Positions 18,164-26,447 are shown, counted from the first letter of the stretch. The stretch is 34,835 nt of DNA from Carideicomes alvinocaridis (GCA_005473895.2 SRJI02000047.1:1-34835); one strand, 5' to 3'. Numbers and translations: made by a program. The notes: generated by a model not told the origin, from the sequence alone.

Positions 18164-18553
18164 ATGAACACCAAGCTGCACGCGATCTGTGACAGTCAGG
18201 GGCGACCGATCGACCTGTTCGTTACCGCCGGACAGGTAAGCGATTACATCGGCGCACGGGCCCTGCTGAGCGGCCTGCCAAACGTCAAATGGCTGCTCGG
18301 GGATCGCGGCTATGATGCTGACTGGTTCAGAGAAGCGTTGCAGGACAAGGGGATACGCGCCTGTATCCCTGGCCGGAAGAAACGCAAGACACCGGTCAAG
18401 TACGACAAGCGCCGATACAAGCGGCGCAACCGCATCGAGATCATGTTCGGCAGGCTCAAGGACTGGCAGCGGGTGGCGACACGCTATGACCGCTGCCCAA
18501 AAGTCTTCCTCTCTGCCATCGCTCTCGCTGCTCTCGTAATCTACTGGTTATGA
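18164..18553 (+). CDS. IS5-family transposase, second frame (orfB)
   Basis: This frame supplies the rest of the DDE catalytic domain: the second aspartate in LLGDRGYDADWFR and the glutamate in RRNRIEIMFGRLKDWQRVATRYD, the C-terminal signature of IS5-type enzymes. Codons before the listed ATG (from 18131) read RGRLIGRTKGG, the conserved stretch that joins orfA to orfB after a -1 shift, so the true product is the fusion. The stop is just inside the right inverted repeat. Confidence 0.85.
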   Translation: MNTKLHAICDSQGRPIDLFVTAGQVSDYIGARALLSGLPNVKWLLGDRGYDADWFREALQDKGIRACIPGRKKRKTPVKYDKRRYKRRNRIEIMFGRLKDWQRVATRYDRCPKVFLSAIALAALVIYWL

Positions 18554-18562
18554 ATCCTGACC

Positions 18563-20164
18563 CTAGCGGATCTAGCGTTCAATGAGGCGCTTGATCGATC
18601 GCTTTGGATCCCGCCGTCGCGCCCCTCATTCGGCATGCCAAAGTCCGGTACCAAGGCGTTGGTATTCTCAGATTGGTCGATGGTGCCAGATGCGATCGCT
18701 GCTTTGCTTTCGCACGAGGCGAGCCGGCGCATGGGTATGTCGCCGGACCTTGTCAGCAGGACTAGTAGGCCAATTGGTGTCGATGAACTTATGCCGATGC
18801 TCTACCCGTCGCCCTCGTTGGCGGCACTTGTTGATCCTCTCGTGTTGGAGCGGCGGTTCGGCCGAGCTGAAAGCTTTGAGATTTTGCACGCTCAGGCCTG
18901 CATGGCTCTGCGTGAGCAGCTTGCGGTGGATGCAATCGCAGAACTCGCTCAATCGAACGACCGCGTCCTCGCGCTCGCACTTGACAGAACGCTCGGGCAC
19001 GAAGTGGGATGGTCCAGAGTCGGAGTCGTTGACCATGATGGTCACGATGAACATGGAGCAATGGCTCGAACCATCGCCACACTTCGAGAGGCACTCCAAG
19101 CTGATGGGCGTCAGGGTGAAATCGACCCTGACACAGTTGTCGAAAAGCTAGCCAGCCTTGCGCTTGGCTCGCCTGCGATATGTGCACTTCGAGCTCTTTC
19201 GCGACTTTGCCCGGAGCTCGCCGTAGACGACCCGGAATTGATCAGCGCATCAATCGGGATCGCACTCGGTTTTCGGAGCCTATATAATCAGCCTGAAACC
19301 CGCGCATTGCTGGCCGAAACCTCGCCTCTAAATTATTGGCGCGACATCATTAAGCACGCCGCGCAAAGCGACCTTCCTGCGGTTCTGGACGAATATCTTC
19401 AACTCGTCCTGGAAACCGAACGCGCCGAAAAATTAGCTCCGAAGGATCGTGCGAAGGTCATCGCTTCAAGCGTTATTGCTGTGGTCGCCTTGCGCCCTGC
19501 ACAGATCACATTGGACCACTGGTCGACAAAAGCGGGGCGTCTGTATGAACAGACCTTCGAAGTGCGTGCCCGTTTCGCCATGCGTTTTGCAACAAAAGCT
19601 GAGGAAGAAAAGGGGGTGCGCCGAACATCCGCAGTCCAGGCGGCTTTCAAGTCGCCGTTCAGGCCGTTTGTTCTCGCTTCCACATCAATTGGACAGGAAG
19701 GATTGGATTTTCATCCCTACTGCTCTCGGATTGTGCACTGGAATCTCCCTCGGAATCCTGTTGATATTGAGCAGCGTGAAGGTCGGGTCCACCGTTACAA
19801 GAACCATGCAGTTCGGCGCAATGTAGCCACTGCTTTTTCCGCAACTCCGCTTATAGCGCGGACCAGTCAATCACTATGGGTCTCCATGTTTGAGGCCGCA
19901 CAAGATTGTGAGCTATCAAACGGTCGCCCGGGAGACATCATTCCGTACTGGGTCTACCCAGGTAACCACAAGATTGAGCGGATCGTCCTCATCCCGCCAT
20001 TCAGCCGCGAGACGGAGCGCTACAAGGATCTTATCAAATCTTTGGCCACTTACCGGCTGGCCTTTGGCCAGCCGCGCCAAGATGAGTTGATCAGCCTCTT
20101 CTTGGGTATGGACGAATTTGTCCAAGAACTATCGGAGCTTCAGATATCGCTAAAGCCAGGCTGA
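18563..20164 (+). pseudogene. Superfamily 2 helicase, C-terminal part, interrupted by an insertion sequence
   Basis: The frame is open from the IS boundary to the stop codon (about 530 residues). It starts LADLAFNEALDRSLW, then VFSDWSMVPDAI (helicase motif IV-like), and near its last third shows ASTSIGQEGLDFHPYC and DIEQREGRVHRYKNH, which match motifs V and VI of SNF2-like superfamily 2 helicases. The ATPase half is absent, being lost at the hutD junction. An IS5-family element splits what remains, so the gene is dead. Helicases of this kind with long inserts between motifs IV and V are frequent in phage-defence loci, but the specific system cannot be named. It is convergent with the DUF1403 gene. 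Confidence 0.7.
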
Positions 20165-20249
20165 CGCGGCACGCCGAAAAGTGCGTTTGCACACCGGGAG
20201 GATAGGAAGGCAAACCTGTTCCCTCATGCAGGCGCTTCACACAGAGCGT

Positions 20250-21316
20250 TCAGCTCGCTGCACGCCACATCCGGTACCGCCCTTCCCCCGTAACTTCTCG
20301 GATTAAGCCTCGCTTTTCCATCCAGTTGAGGTTGCGCTGAACGGCGGCACGGCTTGCGCGGTCAGGGTCTCGGCCATCGGTGCGGAGACAAGTGGCCATT
20401 CGGTCAGTGCCGTGCACAAGGACGGGGGCGTGCGGCCCGAGAGCGCGCTAATCTCGTCTTCCGCCCGCGTCGCCCACGTTTCGATATCGTCGAGGTGCCG
20501 CATCGCTGTCAGGAATCCCGCCTCCATCCCGTCTAGCCACCGTATCAGACGGTCAGTGGGTGGGCCGCCGGCACGCAGCCCCCCTGCTCCGCCCATGGCC
20601 ACAGGCGCGAATGCCGCTCCCCTGCACTCACTGGCCGCGATCCGCGCAGCAGTGACAGCTGCTTCCACTCGGTCACCGTGTTGTCCGAGGCCCGCCAGGC
20701 CCCAAAGATGAAAGCCCATGCAAGCACGCGTGATCGGGTGGAGCTCGGCCGCGGCTGCCATTACGTCCAGCCATCCGCCCGCGCGATCTTCGAAACGCTC
20801 GGCACTGCCTTCGATGTTCTTGGGATCACGGCGATCCAGAAAGGCTGCTAGGTCTATCTCTGGCCCGGGACCGCCTGTCAGGCGCCGAACAGCCCATCCA
20901 ATCCGTGTCAAGGCATTTGGGTCATCCTGTGACCCCGATAGCCGCATCGACATCCAAAGCGCCAGACGATCAGAACTCACCCGATCCCCTGCGAACCAGC
21001 TAAGGTCCGCTGCCTCGATAAGAGCGAGGCGATGTCGCCAGCCTTCCGGGCCACGCAGCAGCCTGTCATCCAGAGCACCCAGGCGTCCAGCCACGCGTGC
21101 CAGCCGCGCAGCGTGAAGCCCCTCTGCCTTTGCCCAGTCATGGACGACAGCGGTGTCGGACGGTTCCGCACGCGGTCCGGGAGGCAAATCATCCGGTTCT
21201 TCTTCGAGTGGCCCAGGCAGGAACCAGAGATCGTCTTCGTGAGCCTCTTGATCCTCCTCATTGGTGATGAGGGGGTTGTCGTAATCATCATTCAAAGTAG
21301 AGGCTTGAGTCTTCAT
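20250..21316 (-). pseudogene. DUF1403-family protein with a 3'-end frameshift
   Basis: The main frame encodes residues resembling the plasmid-borne DUF1403 family: WRHRLALIEAADLSWFAGD, WLDVMAAAAELHPITRAC and FHLWGLAGLG, followed by WPLVSAPMAETLT. After that the frame yields an unrelated tail ending in GWKSEA at 20303. Shifting by one base at about 20354-20362 instead gives ASRAAVQRNLNWMEKRGLI, then TGEGRYRMWRAAS and a stop at 20250, a winged-helix-like ending expected for the family. One base therefore seems to be missing from a GCGC run, by mutation or sequencing error. The role of DUF1403 is unknown; the ending suggests DNA binding. It is divergent from the ParB-like gene, with an inverted repeat just before its start. 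Confidence 0.72.
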
Positions 21317-21344
21317 ATGTGCAAAATAATGATCTTTTGCACAT
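21317..21344. promoter_or_regulatory. Inverted repeat at the start of the DUF1403 gene, putative operator
   Basis: Perfect 10-bp arms ATGTGCAAAA (21317-21326) and TTTTGCACAT (21335-21344) flank an 8-bp AT-rich spacer. It touches the DUF1403 start codon (21316) and faces the divergent ParB-like gene. Its place suggests autoregulation or a partition-type binding site, but the binding protein is unknown. Confidence 0.55.
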
Positions 21345-21615
21345 TACCAAAGCATTTTTGTGGCCGCTGCCTGCGCCCTTTATATAGTACGCGCACGCGA
21401 CTGCCGGCGGAACCTCTCAGATCGCGCTCAGCGCAAGGAAACCAAGGCATTGTACGCCAGCACGACGAGAGAACACTCACTTGCATTCGTTTACAAACGG
21501 TCGATTGGTGACGTGATCCGCAATTGGAAAAAGCCAGAGAAAGGGAAGCCCGGGTGCCGGGCTTGATAGGATAGAGAGAGTCTCATCCGGGTCCGGCGTA
21601 ACAAGGACCCTGACC
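21345..21615. promoter_or_regulatory. Leader region of the ParB-like gene
   Basis: No gene is seen here. A TATATA-type stretch lies at about 21380-21386, a short dyad CGTTT-AC-AAACG occurs near 21488-21499, and a perfect stem AAGCCCGG/CCGGGCTT with a GTG loop lies at 21546-21564, 51 bp before the ATG. The stem is not followed by a T-tract, so it is more likely a leader structure or protein-binding site than a terminator. Confidence 0.4.
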
Positions 21616-23787
21616 ATGGCCAAGACCTCAACCCGCCCGAAACCCGCCACCGTGAAGAAGACAGAAGCCGCCGCATCGGCAACGGCTGACGGAGCGACCG
21701 ACATTCGTCTGATCCCGCTCGACCAGCTGGAGCCCAGCCCGCTCAACGTTCGCAAGGTGGCGCCGAGCGCCAGCGTCGAAGCCGAGCTTCTCGCAAGCAT
21801 TCGCGAAACCGGCATCAAGCAGAACCTGGTGGTTCATGCGCTGTCTGAGACACGTTTTGCGGTTGATGCCGGCGGTCGCCGCCTCAAGGCGCTGAAGCAG
21901 CTCGCCGATGACGGCGTGATCCCAGTTGATCACCCCGTGCCCTGCCTCGTCGAGGACGAGCGCAACGCCATCCTCACATCTACCACGGAAAACCTCCAGC
22001 GCGCGGCGATGCACCCGGCCGACCAGTTCGAAGCTTTTGAGGCGATGATCGCCGAGGGGCGCAGCGAGGACGAGATCGCGCTGAAGTTCGGCGTCTCGGT
22101 CGACCTGGTGCGACGTCGTCTCAAACTCGCCCGTGTCGCGCCCGAGATCATCGAACAATTCCGTGCGGGCGATCTGACCCTCGAATGCGTGATGGCTTTC
22201 ACGCTGACCGACGACCATGACCGCCAACTGGCAGTTTGGAACGCGGTGAAGGGCGGCTATCACATCCACCCACAGAGCATCAAACGCCAGCTGACTGAGA
22301 CCGCGCATTCGGCGAACTCGGCCCTCGGGCGCTTTGTCGGCATCGAGGCGTATGAGGCGGCAGGCGGCGTTCTGCTGCGCGATCTCTTCGACGATCGTGC
22401 CAGCGCCCATATGGAAAACCCCGAGCTCCTGGAGCGCCTCGCCATCGAGAGGCTGCAGGCTGCGGCCAAGACTTTTGAGGGGATGTGGAAATGGGTCGAG
22501 GTTCACCTCTCGGTCGACTACGGCGCGTTTCGCAGTTTCGGGCGGGTCTATCCGCAGGATGTCGATCCCGATCCGGACTTGCTCGCCGAGGAGGAACGTC
22601 TCATCGCCCGCGAAGAGGAATTGGCGGCGCAGAACGACGGCGAGGATTGGTCTGAGGCGGAGACGGAGGAATACTACGCAATCGAGCCGCGTTTGCGCGA
22701 GATCGAAGCCCTGCAGCGCGAACGGCAACCGTACGCGGACGAAGATCGTGCCATCGCGGGCGTGGTTCTGACCATCGGTCATGACGGGGCGCTACGTGTC
22801 GAGAAAGGCCTCGTGCGACCAGAAGATATCCCCGCTGCGACCGAGCCGGGCGAGGATAGTGCTGAAGCGGGTGATGCCCCATCCCCTGCCCGCCCGCACG
22901 TGACGCCGCCAACCTCCTCGACGCCGGTGCCAACCTCCGATCCGGCGGCGACCTTGCGCAAGGCGGATGGGATTTCGGCGAGCCTCGCCGACGATCTGCG
23001 CGCGACGCGTCAGCACATCCTGCGGGCGCATCTGGCGGCGGATTTCGAGGTGGCGTTCGATGCGATGCTCTACGCGCTCTGCGAACAGGCTTTGGGGCGG
23101 TCCTACAACAACGAAGCGCTCGACATCTCGATCCGGCCTTTCCAGGCGCAAGACCGCGAGGTGCTGCATGCGGATACTGTCGCCCAGAAAATGCTCGAGG
23201 CACTGGAACAGGACCTCGCCACCGACTGGATGAAGCTCGAGAAACCAGAGGACTTCCGGGTGATGTCGGCGCTGCCTCTTGCCGATAAGCAGGCGCTTTT
23301 CGCCTGGGCGACGGGTCTGGCGGTAAAGCCGCAGCTCTCCTCCGACAATCGCCCCTCCCCAATCATCGAGGAGATTGGCGCGCGGCTTGATGTCGATGTG
23401 GCGGCCTGCTGGCGCCCGACCGCGCAAAACTACTGGGGTCGAGTCAACAAGGGCCATGCAGTCGCGACTGCGCTCAAGCTGATCAGCGAGGACTACGCCG
23501 AAGATCGCAATCGCGAGCGCAAGGGCGATATCGCGGCCGCGATGGAGCGGGCTTTCGCGGAAACCGCCGGCGAGACGGAAGGGTTCGGCGCGGCGACGGT
23601 TGCGAAGACGACGCGCTGGCTGCCCGACGGGATGGCGTTTGCCGGTGCGATGGACGCTGACGCCGACATGGGTGACGATGTGCCCGAGGCCGAAGAAGGC
23701 GACCAGCCCGCCTCAGATACTCAGATCGATGCCGAGAACGACGAACCGTCGTCCTTGCCAGCCTTCCTCAGTGGGGATGCTGCCTGA
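21616..23787 (+). CDS. Large ParB/RepB/KorB-like protein
   Basis: This 723-residue protein begins with a ParB/Srx-type domain (about residues 28-115: RLIPLDQLEPSPLNVRK, DAGGRRLKALKQL, and TENLQRAAMHPADQFEAF, the equivalent of the ParB box). A helix-turn-helix follows (about 140-180: SEDEIALKFGVSVDLVRRRL). The remaining 500 residues are unlike chromosomal ParB, with charged regions, a proline-rich linker near 420-450 and an acidic tail. No ParA is adjacent, so classical partition is doubtful; DNA binding, nuclease or CTPase-like activity remains possible. It opens a plus-strand module kept together on many alphaproteobacterial plasmids. The ATG at 21616 lacks an obvious strong ribosome-binding site (AAGGA is 12 bp upstream). 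Confidence 0.82.
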   Translation: MAKTSTRPKPATVKKTEAAASATADGATDIRLIPLDQLEPSPLNVRKVAPSASVEAELLASIRETGIKQNLVVHALSETRFAVDAGGRRLKALKQLADDGVIPVDHPVPCLVEDERNAILTSTTENLQRAAMHPADQFEAFEAMIAEGRSEDEIALKFGVSVDLVRRRLKLARVAPEIIEQFRAGDLTLECVMAFTLTDDHDRQLAVWNAVKGGYHIHPQSIKRQLTETAHSANSALGRFVGIEAYEAAGGVLLRDLFDDRASAHMENPELLERLAIERLQAAAKTFEGMWKWVEVHLSVDYGAFRSFGRVYPQDVDPDPDLLAEEERLIAREEELAAQNDGEDWSEAETEEYYAIEPRLREIEALQRERQPYADEDRAIAGVVLTIGHDGALRVEKGLVRPEDIPAATEPGEDSAEAGDAPSPARPHVTPPTSSTPVPTSDPAATLRKADGISASLADDLRATRQHILRAHLAADFEVAFDAMLYALCEQALGRSYNNEALDISIRPFQAQDREVLHADTVAQKMLEALEQDLATDWMKLEKPEDFRVMSALPLADKQALFAWATGLAVKPQLSSDNRPSPIIEEIGARLDVDVAACWRPTAQNYWGRVNKGHAVATALKLISEDYAEDRNRERKGDIAAAMERAFAETAGETEGFGAATVAKTTRWLPDGMAFAGAMDADADMGDDVPEAEEGDQPASDTQIDAENDEPSSLPAFLSGDAA

Positions 23788-23823
23788 CGAAGCGACCACC
23801 GACCTGAACCTGACATGATCTCT

Positions 23824-23900
23824 GGGCCGTCCTCACATCGAGGGCGGCCCTTTCCGGCTGGCGGGTTGACCACAGCCGATAACGGATCAGCTGGCCCGTC
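23824..23900 (+). other. Structured intergenic leader, copy 1
   Basis: A stem GGGCCGTCCTC/GAGGGCGGCCC (one wobble, loop ACATC, 23824-23850) is followed by TTTCC and then GGCTGGCGGGTT (23856-23867). The GGCGGG can pair with CCCGTC at 23895-23900, just before the ribosome-binding site of the DUF3768 gene. The same order of elements recurs at 24321-24396. Confidence 0.55.
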
Positions 23901-23913
23901 CCGGAGAATTCCT

Positions 23914-24294
23914 ATGACCACCACACTCGACCTCGACCCCGTTCAGGAAGCCGCACTTATCGCTGCGCAGAATGACGCCTTTCGCCGTACCATCCTTGGC
24001 AATGCCCCAGTTGCCGATGCCCCGCAGGGCCAGTTCGTAATGACACGCGGCGTCGCGGCGCTTGGGCTCGATGTGCAGCTGGAACTCACCCGCCGCGTCG
24101 CCGCTTTCGACACCTTCATTGCCGACAGCGACCCCCATGGCTGGCACGAGATGGGTGTCATTGAGCTTGAGGACACGACGGTCTGGTTCAAACTCGACCT
24201 GTACGATGTCGACTACCAATACGGCTCCCCCGAGCCCTCTGACCTTGCGCAAACGCGTCGGGTCCTGACCCTGCTGCTGCCGTCGGAATACTGA
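23914..24294 (+). CDS. DUF3768-family protein
   Basis: A 126-residue protein resembling the DUF3768 family, which is common on plasmids and integrated elements of alphaproteobacteria and has no known function. Seen in the sequence are an alpha-helical start (DPVQEAALIAAQNDAFRRT), a central MTRGVAALG segment and the family-like ending with DSDPHGWHEMGVIELEDTTV, VWFKLDLYDVDYQYGSPEP and VLTLLLPSEY. It has no signal peptide or membrane segment. GGAG lies seven bases before the ATG at 23914, so I prefer this to an earlier in-frame ATG inside the leader hairpin. It is the first of a run of small genes behind the ParB-like gene. Confidence 0.75.
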   Translation: MTTTLDLDPVQEAALIAAQNDAFRRTILGNAPVADAPQGQFVMTRGVAALGLDVQLELTRRVAAFDTFIADSDPHGWHEMGVIELEDTTVWFKLDLYDVDYQYGSPEPSDLAQTRRVLTLLLPSEY

Positions 24295-24320
24295 CGCCCC
24301 CCATCCCTAGTCACCGCCCC

Positions 24321-24396
24321 GGACCGCCCTTGCACAAAGGGCGGTCCTTTCAGGCTGGCGGGTTCCAAAGGGCGCGATACCCGCGTCCGGCCCGCC
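24321..24396 (+). other. Structured intergenic leader, copy 2
   Basis: A perfect 11-bp stem GGACCGCCCTT/AAGGGCGGTCC (24321-24347) is followed by TTTCA and GGCTGGCGGGTT (24353-24364). GGCGGG can pair with CCCGCC at 24391-24396, next to the ribosome-binding site of the following gene. The first stem differs in sequence from copy 1 but pairs equally well, and the GGCTGGCGGGTT block is identical. Confidence 0.58.
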
Positions 24397-24410
24397 ACAG
24401 GAGACCAGAG

Positions 24411-24707
24411 ATGGCCAAGACACTCGACTACCAGATTACCCTCTATCCCGCGCATCGCGATGGCGCCTTCGTTGTCACTCAGTTCCAGATGATGGCGAGC
24501 TACCCCGAAAAGCGCATCCAGGCCGCGGGAATGGATGACCTGATCGACAAGGTGACGCAGTTCGCAATGGAGCACGGCGAGAGCTGCAGCGCTTCGGTGC
24601 GTTGTCTCGCCCCGCGCAAACCGCCGGGGTTCAAGCGCGCGACCGAGAACCTCTATTTCAACCTGGTAGATCGGACGGCTGAAGACCGCGGCGACGCTGC
24701 GGCCTGA
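24411..24707 (+). CDS. Small protein of unknown function
   Basis: I do not recognise this 98-residue soluble protein. It reads as a compact alpha/beta domain (strand LDYQITLYPA, strand FVVTQFQMMASYPEKR, helix MDDLIDKVTQFAMEHG, strand CSASVRCLAPRKPPGF, then LYFNLVD). CACAGGAG lies a normal distance before the ATG at 24411. It is in the run of small same-strand genes between the ParB-like gene and the toxin-antitoxin pair, 116 bp after DUF3768, with a structured leader in front. Codon use and GC content match its neighbours, supporting a real gene. Confidence 0.72.
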   Translation: MAKTLDYQITLYPAHRDGAFVVTQFQMMASYPEKRIQAAGMDDLIDKVTQFAMEHGESCSASVRCLAPRKPPGFKRATENLYFNLVDRTAEDRGDAAA

Positions 24708-24727
24708 AGCCCCGCAGGAAACTTCCT

Positions 24728-24752
24728 GGGCGACCCCGCGTAATGGTCGCCC
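24728..24752 (+). other. Intergenic hairpin
   Basis: Stem GGGCGACC (24728-24735) pairs with GGTCGCCC (24745-24752) around a 9-base loop, followed by TCCCATTTCC. A smaller stem CAGGAA/TTCCTG lies just before it. It occupies the same place between genes as the leaders at 23824 and 24321 but lacks their GGCTGGCGGGTT block. Confidence 0.45.
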
Positions 24753-24784
24753 TCCCATTTCCTCAATTCCAAAGGATCAAAGAC

Positions 24785-25168
24785 ATGACACAAGAGACTG
24801 ATTTCTACGCGCAGATACTCGAATCCCAGAGGCGTGCTGCCGAACAGCGGGTAGAAACCCGCGCGACGCTTCTTTCCGAACTGCGCACCCTCGGCGTAAC
24901 GAACATCGAGGTGCAATACGAAGGCTACGGCGATTCCGGCAATGTCGAGGATGTCGTGGTGACCCCTGACACGATCATCCTGACGGAAGACCTGCGGCGC
25001 CGGGCCGAAGATTTCGGCTGGGACTTCGCCTATGCCCTGTGCCCCGGGTTCGAGAACAACGAGGGCGGCTATGGTGAACTGACTTGGTCGCTTGAGACTG
25101 ACAAGATCGATGTCAGTCATTCGAACCGTTACATCGAGACCAACACCACTGAACACGAGGGGCTCTGA
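24785..25168 (+). CDS. DUF6878-like protein
   Basis: A 127-residue acidic protein that I associate, with moderate certainty, with the DUF6878 family found in the same plasmid modules. It has a helical start (QETDFYAQILESQRRAAEQR), then TLGVTNIEVQYEGYGDSGNVEDV, which reads as a beta strand with an acidic loop, and a C-terminal half containing GWDFAYALCPGFENNEGGYG and TDKIDVSHSNRYIETNTTEH. The spacing of Asp/Glu and His in this half could bind a metal, but that is speculation. AAGGA precedes the ATG by 10 bases. The following gene starts two bases after its stop codon. Confidence 0.68.
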   Translation: MTQETDFYAQILESQRRAAEQRVETRATLLSELRTLGVTNIEVQYEGYGDSGNVEDVVVTPDTIILTEDLRRRAEDFGWDFAYALCPGFENNEGGYGELTWSLETDKIDVSHSNRYIETNTTEHEGL

Positions 25169-25169
25169 C

Positions 25170-25646
25170 ATGGCACACCCCCTCCATCACGCTGAAAGCT
25201 CAGCCCGAAAGTTTGGCGGTGTGCCAAACGATTACCAGCATGTGCATGACTGGTTTGACTCATCCAAAGAGCACCTAGGTCTCTTTGTTCACAGAGCCCA
25301 AAAACATCATACCGTTGGGATCTATGATGCTGAACGCCACTTCGGTCGCAGCCTGACCAACAGCGCGGGCCGGGTTGTTCCCATCCGCTGGATCGGCGAG
25401 CAGCATGTGCGCGAAGACTGCCAAGGACGCATCCCGTCGCTGGCGGACTGGCTCGGGCGCATCCAGCCAGAGCCGTGGATGGCCAATGGCCGGATCGACA
25501 ACGACCCGACACAGATTGTTGGCGATCCGCGCGCAGTTTGGGTCGCGGCGGTGGTCAATCACCAGACCATTCTCGGCTTCGAGGACTGGCTGCTGAAGGT
25601 TTCGGTTGAGCACATCCAAGATCGTCAGAACCGCGCTGCTGCCTGA
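25170..25646 (+). CDS. DUF6915-like protein
   Basis: A 158-residue protein that I associate, with moderate certainty, with the DUF6915 family of phage and plasmid proteins. It is rich in histidine and tryptophan: MAHPLHHAESSARKFGG, HDWFDSSKEHLGLFVHRA, HHTVGIYDAERHFG, WIGEQHVREDCQGRIPSL and DWLGRIQPEPWM. The regularly placed histidines and acidic residues look like a metal-dependent fold, though no activity is known to me. It begins one base after the previous stop codon with GAGGGG upstream, so the two genes are translated together. Confidence 0.7.
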   Translation: MAHPLHHAESSARKFGGVPNDYQHVHDWFDSSKEHLGLFVHRAQKHHTVGIYDAERHFGRSLTNSAGRVVPIRWIGEQHVREDCQGRIPSLADWLGRIQPEPWMANGRIDNDPTQIVGDPRAVWVAAVVNHQTILGFEDWLLKVSVEHIQDRQNRAAA

Positions 25647-25687
25647 TCCACCGGACGGCAAACTCGCCGACCACCTGACCACGTCCA

Positions 25688-25729
25688 AATCGACCCGCCT
25701 GCGGCCTCAACCGGCTCGGCGGGTCGATT
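25688..25729 (+). other. Intergenic hairpin
   Basis: A perfect 12-bp stem AATCGACCCGCC (25688-25699) / GGCGGGTCGATT (25718-25729) encloses a loop that can itself pair (GCGGCC/GGCT). It is followed by GCGTTTC. It could be a terminator or attenuator between the DUF6915-like gene and the next gene. Confidence 0.5.
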
Positions 25730-25752
25730 GCGTTTCAAGAAAGGATATCGAA

Positions 25753-26397
25753 ATGCAAGACCCTGTCTACGAGGAGGCCTACCAAGGCCATACCATCAAG
25801 ATCTACCATGACCCGGATACTGAGAGCCCGAGGGAGTGGTCCAACCTCGGGAAACTGATCTGCTGGCACCGGCGCTATCGGCTGGGCGACAGCCATCCCT
25901 TCGACAGCCCAGATGCGCTCCTGCGCGATCTCTCGGGCGTCACAGACCAGAGCGACCTCTCGATTGAGCAGCTGCGCGAGCGCGCCGAGCGCAAGGCGAT
26001 CTTATTGCCCGTGTTTCTCTACGATCATTCCGGTCTCGCGATGAACACGATCGGGTTTCACTGCCCGTGGGATTCCAGCCAAGTCGGCTATGTCTACGTG
26101 ACGCTCGACGCGGTCCGGGAAGAGTTCGGCGTGAAACGCGTCACCAAGGCGATGCGCGAAAAGGCCAAAAACATTCTGCGCGCTGAGATCGTCACCTTCG
26201 ATGCCTACCTCGGCGGCCAGGTTTATGGCTATGTCGTCGAGCGTGACGGCGAGGAGGTCGATGCCTGCTGGGGGTTCTTCGGGCACTATGAGTTGGACTG
26301 CCTGTCCGAGGCACGAGCATTTGTAGATCACCTGACTTTGCGAGAGCTGCACAGACCTGCCGGCGCCGAACAGGGCGCAAGCCCACCCCCGAGTTGA
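25753..26397 (+). CDS. Conserved phage/plasmid-type hypothetical protein
   Basis: A 214-residue protein. Its opening resembles hypothetical proteins often seen in phages and plasmids: a short strand (GHTIKIYHDPDTESPREW), then NLGKLICWHRRYRLGDSHPF. Later parts include LLPVFLYDHSGLAMNT, HCPWDSSQVGYVYVTLDAV, a helix AMREKAKNILRAEIVTFDAY, and a C-terminal strand pair YGYVVERDGEEVDACWGFFG. No function is known to me. AAAGGATATCGAA before the ATG at 25753 sets the start; the open frame extends upstream through the hairpin without similarity. It is followed at once by the toxin-antitoxin promoter. Confidence 0.75.
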   Translation: MQDPVYEEAYQGHTIKIYHDPDTESPREWSNLGKLICWHRRYRLGDSHPFDSPDALLRDLSGVTDQSDLSIEQLRERAERKAILLPVFLYDHSGLAMNTIGFHCPWDSSQVGYVYVTLDAVREEFGVKRVTKAMREKAKNILRAEIVTFDAYLGGQVYGYVVERDGEEVDACWGFFGHYELDCLSEARAFVDHLTLRELHRPAGAEQGASPPPS

Positions 26398-26407
26398 AAT
26401 GCCCGAA

Positions 26408-26434
26408 ATACTCATATATCTTATTCATGCGTAT
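26408..26434. promoter_or_regulatory. Putative promoter/operator of the ParDE-type pair
   Basis: An AT-rich gap contains the inverted repeat ATACTCAT (26408-26415) / ATGCGTAT (26427-26434) with one mismatch, around TATATCTT, which could serve as a -10 box. Ribbon-helix-helix antitoxins normally bind such repeats to repress their own operon. Confidence 0.45.
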
Positions 26435-26447
26435 TCTGGAGATGAGC

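Larger units (their letters stand above)
17734..18562 (+). mobile_element. IS5-family insertion sequence (IS427-like), 829 bp, with CTAG target duplication
   Basis: The ends read GGTCAGGAT...ATCCTGACC, a 9-bp perfect inverted repeat that continues imperfectly (CAT at the next matching positions). The element is flanked on both sides by CTAG (17730-17733 and 18563-18566). A YTAR/CTAG-type target duplication, a length near 830 bp and a transposase split over two frames are typical of the IS427 group. Because CTAG is itself palindromic, the exact boundary could be shifted by one or two bases. It interrupts a helicase gene and appears complete and potentially active. Confidence 0.87.

Noticed and set aside
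18668-19187. Overlapping open frames on both strands within the helicase remnant
   Set aside because: The plus-strand helicase frame has motifs V and VI and continues across the whole segment; the others lack any similarity.
21628-22782. A 384-residue minus-strand open frame
   Set aside because: It is antisense to the ParB-like gene, with no recognisable domains and no start signal.
21616-23787. A classical plasmid partition locus
   Set aside because: There is no ParA-type ATPase next to it and the protein is about twice the usual ParB length.
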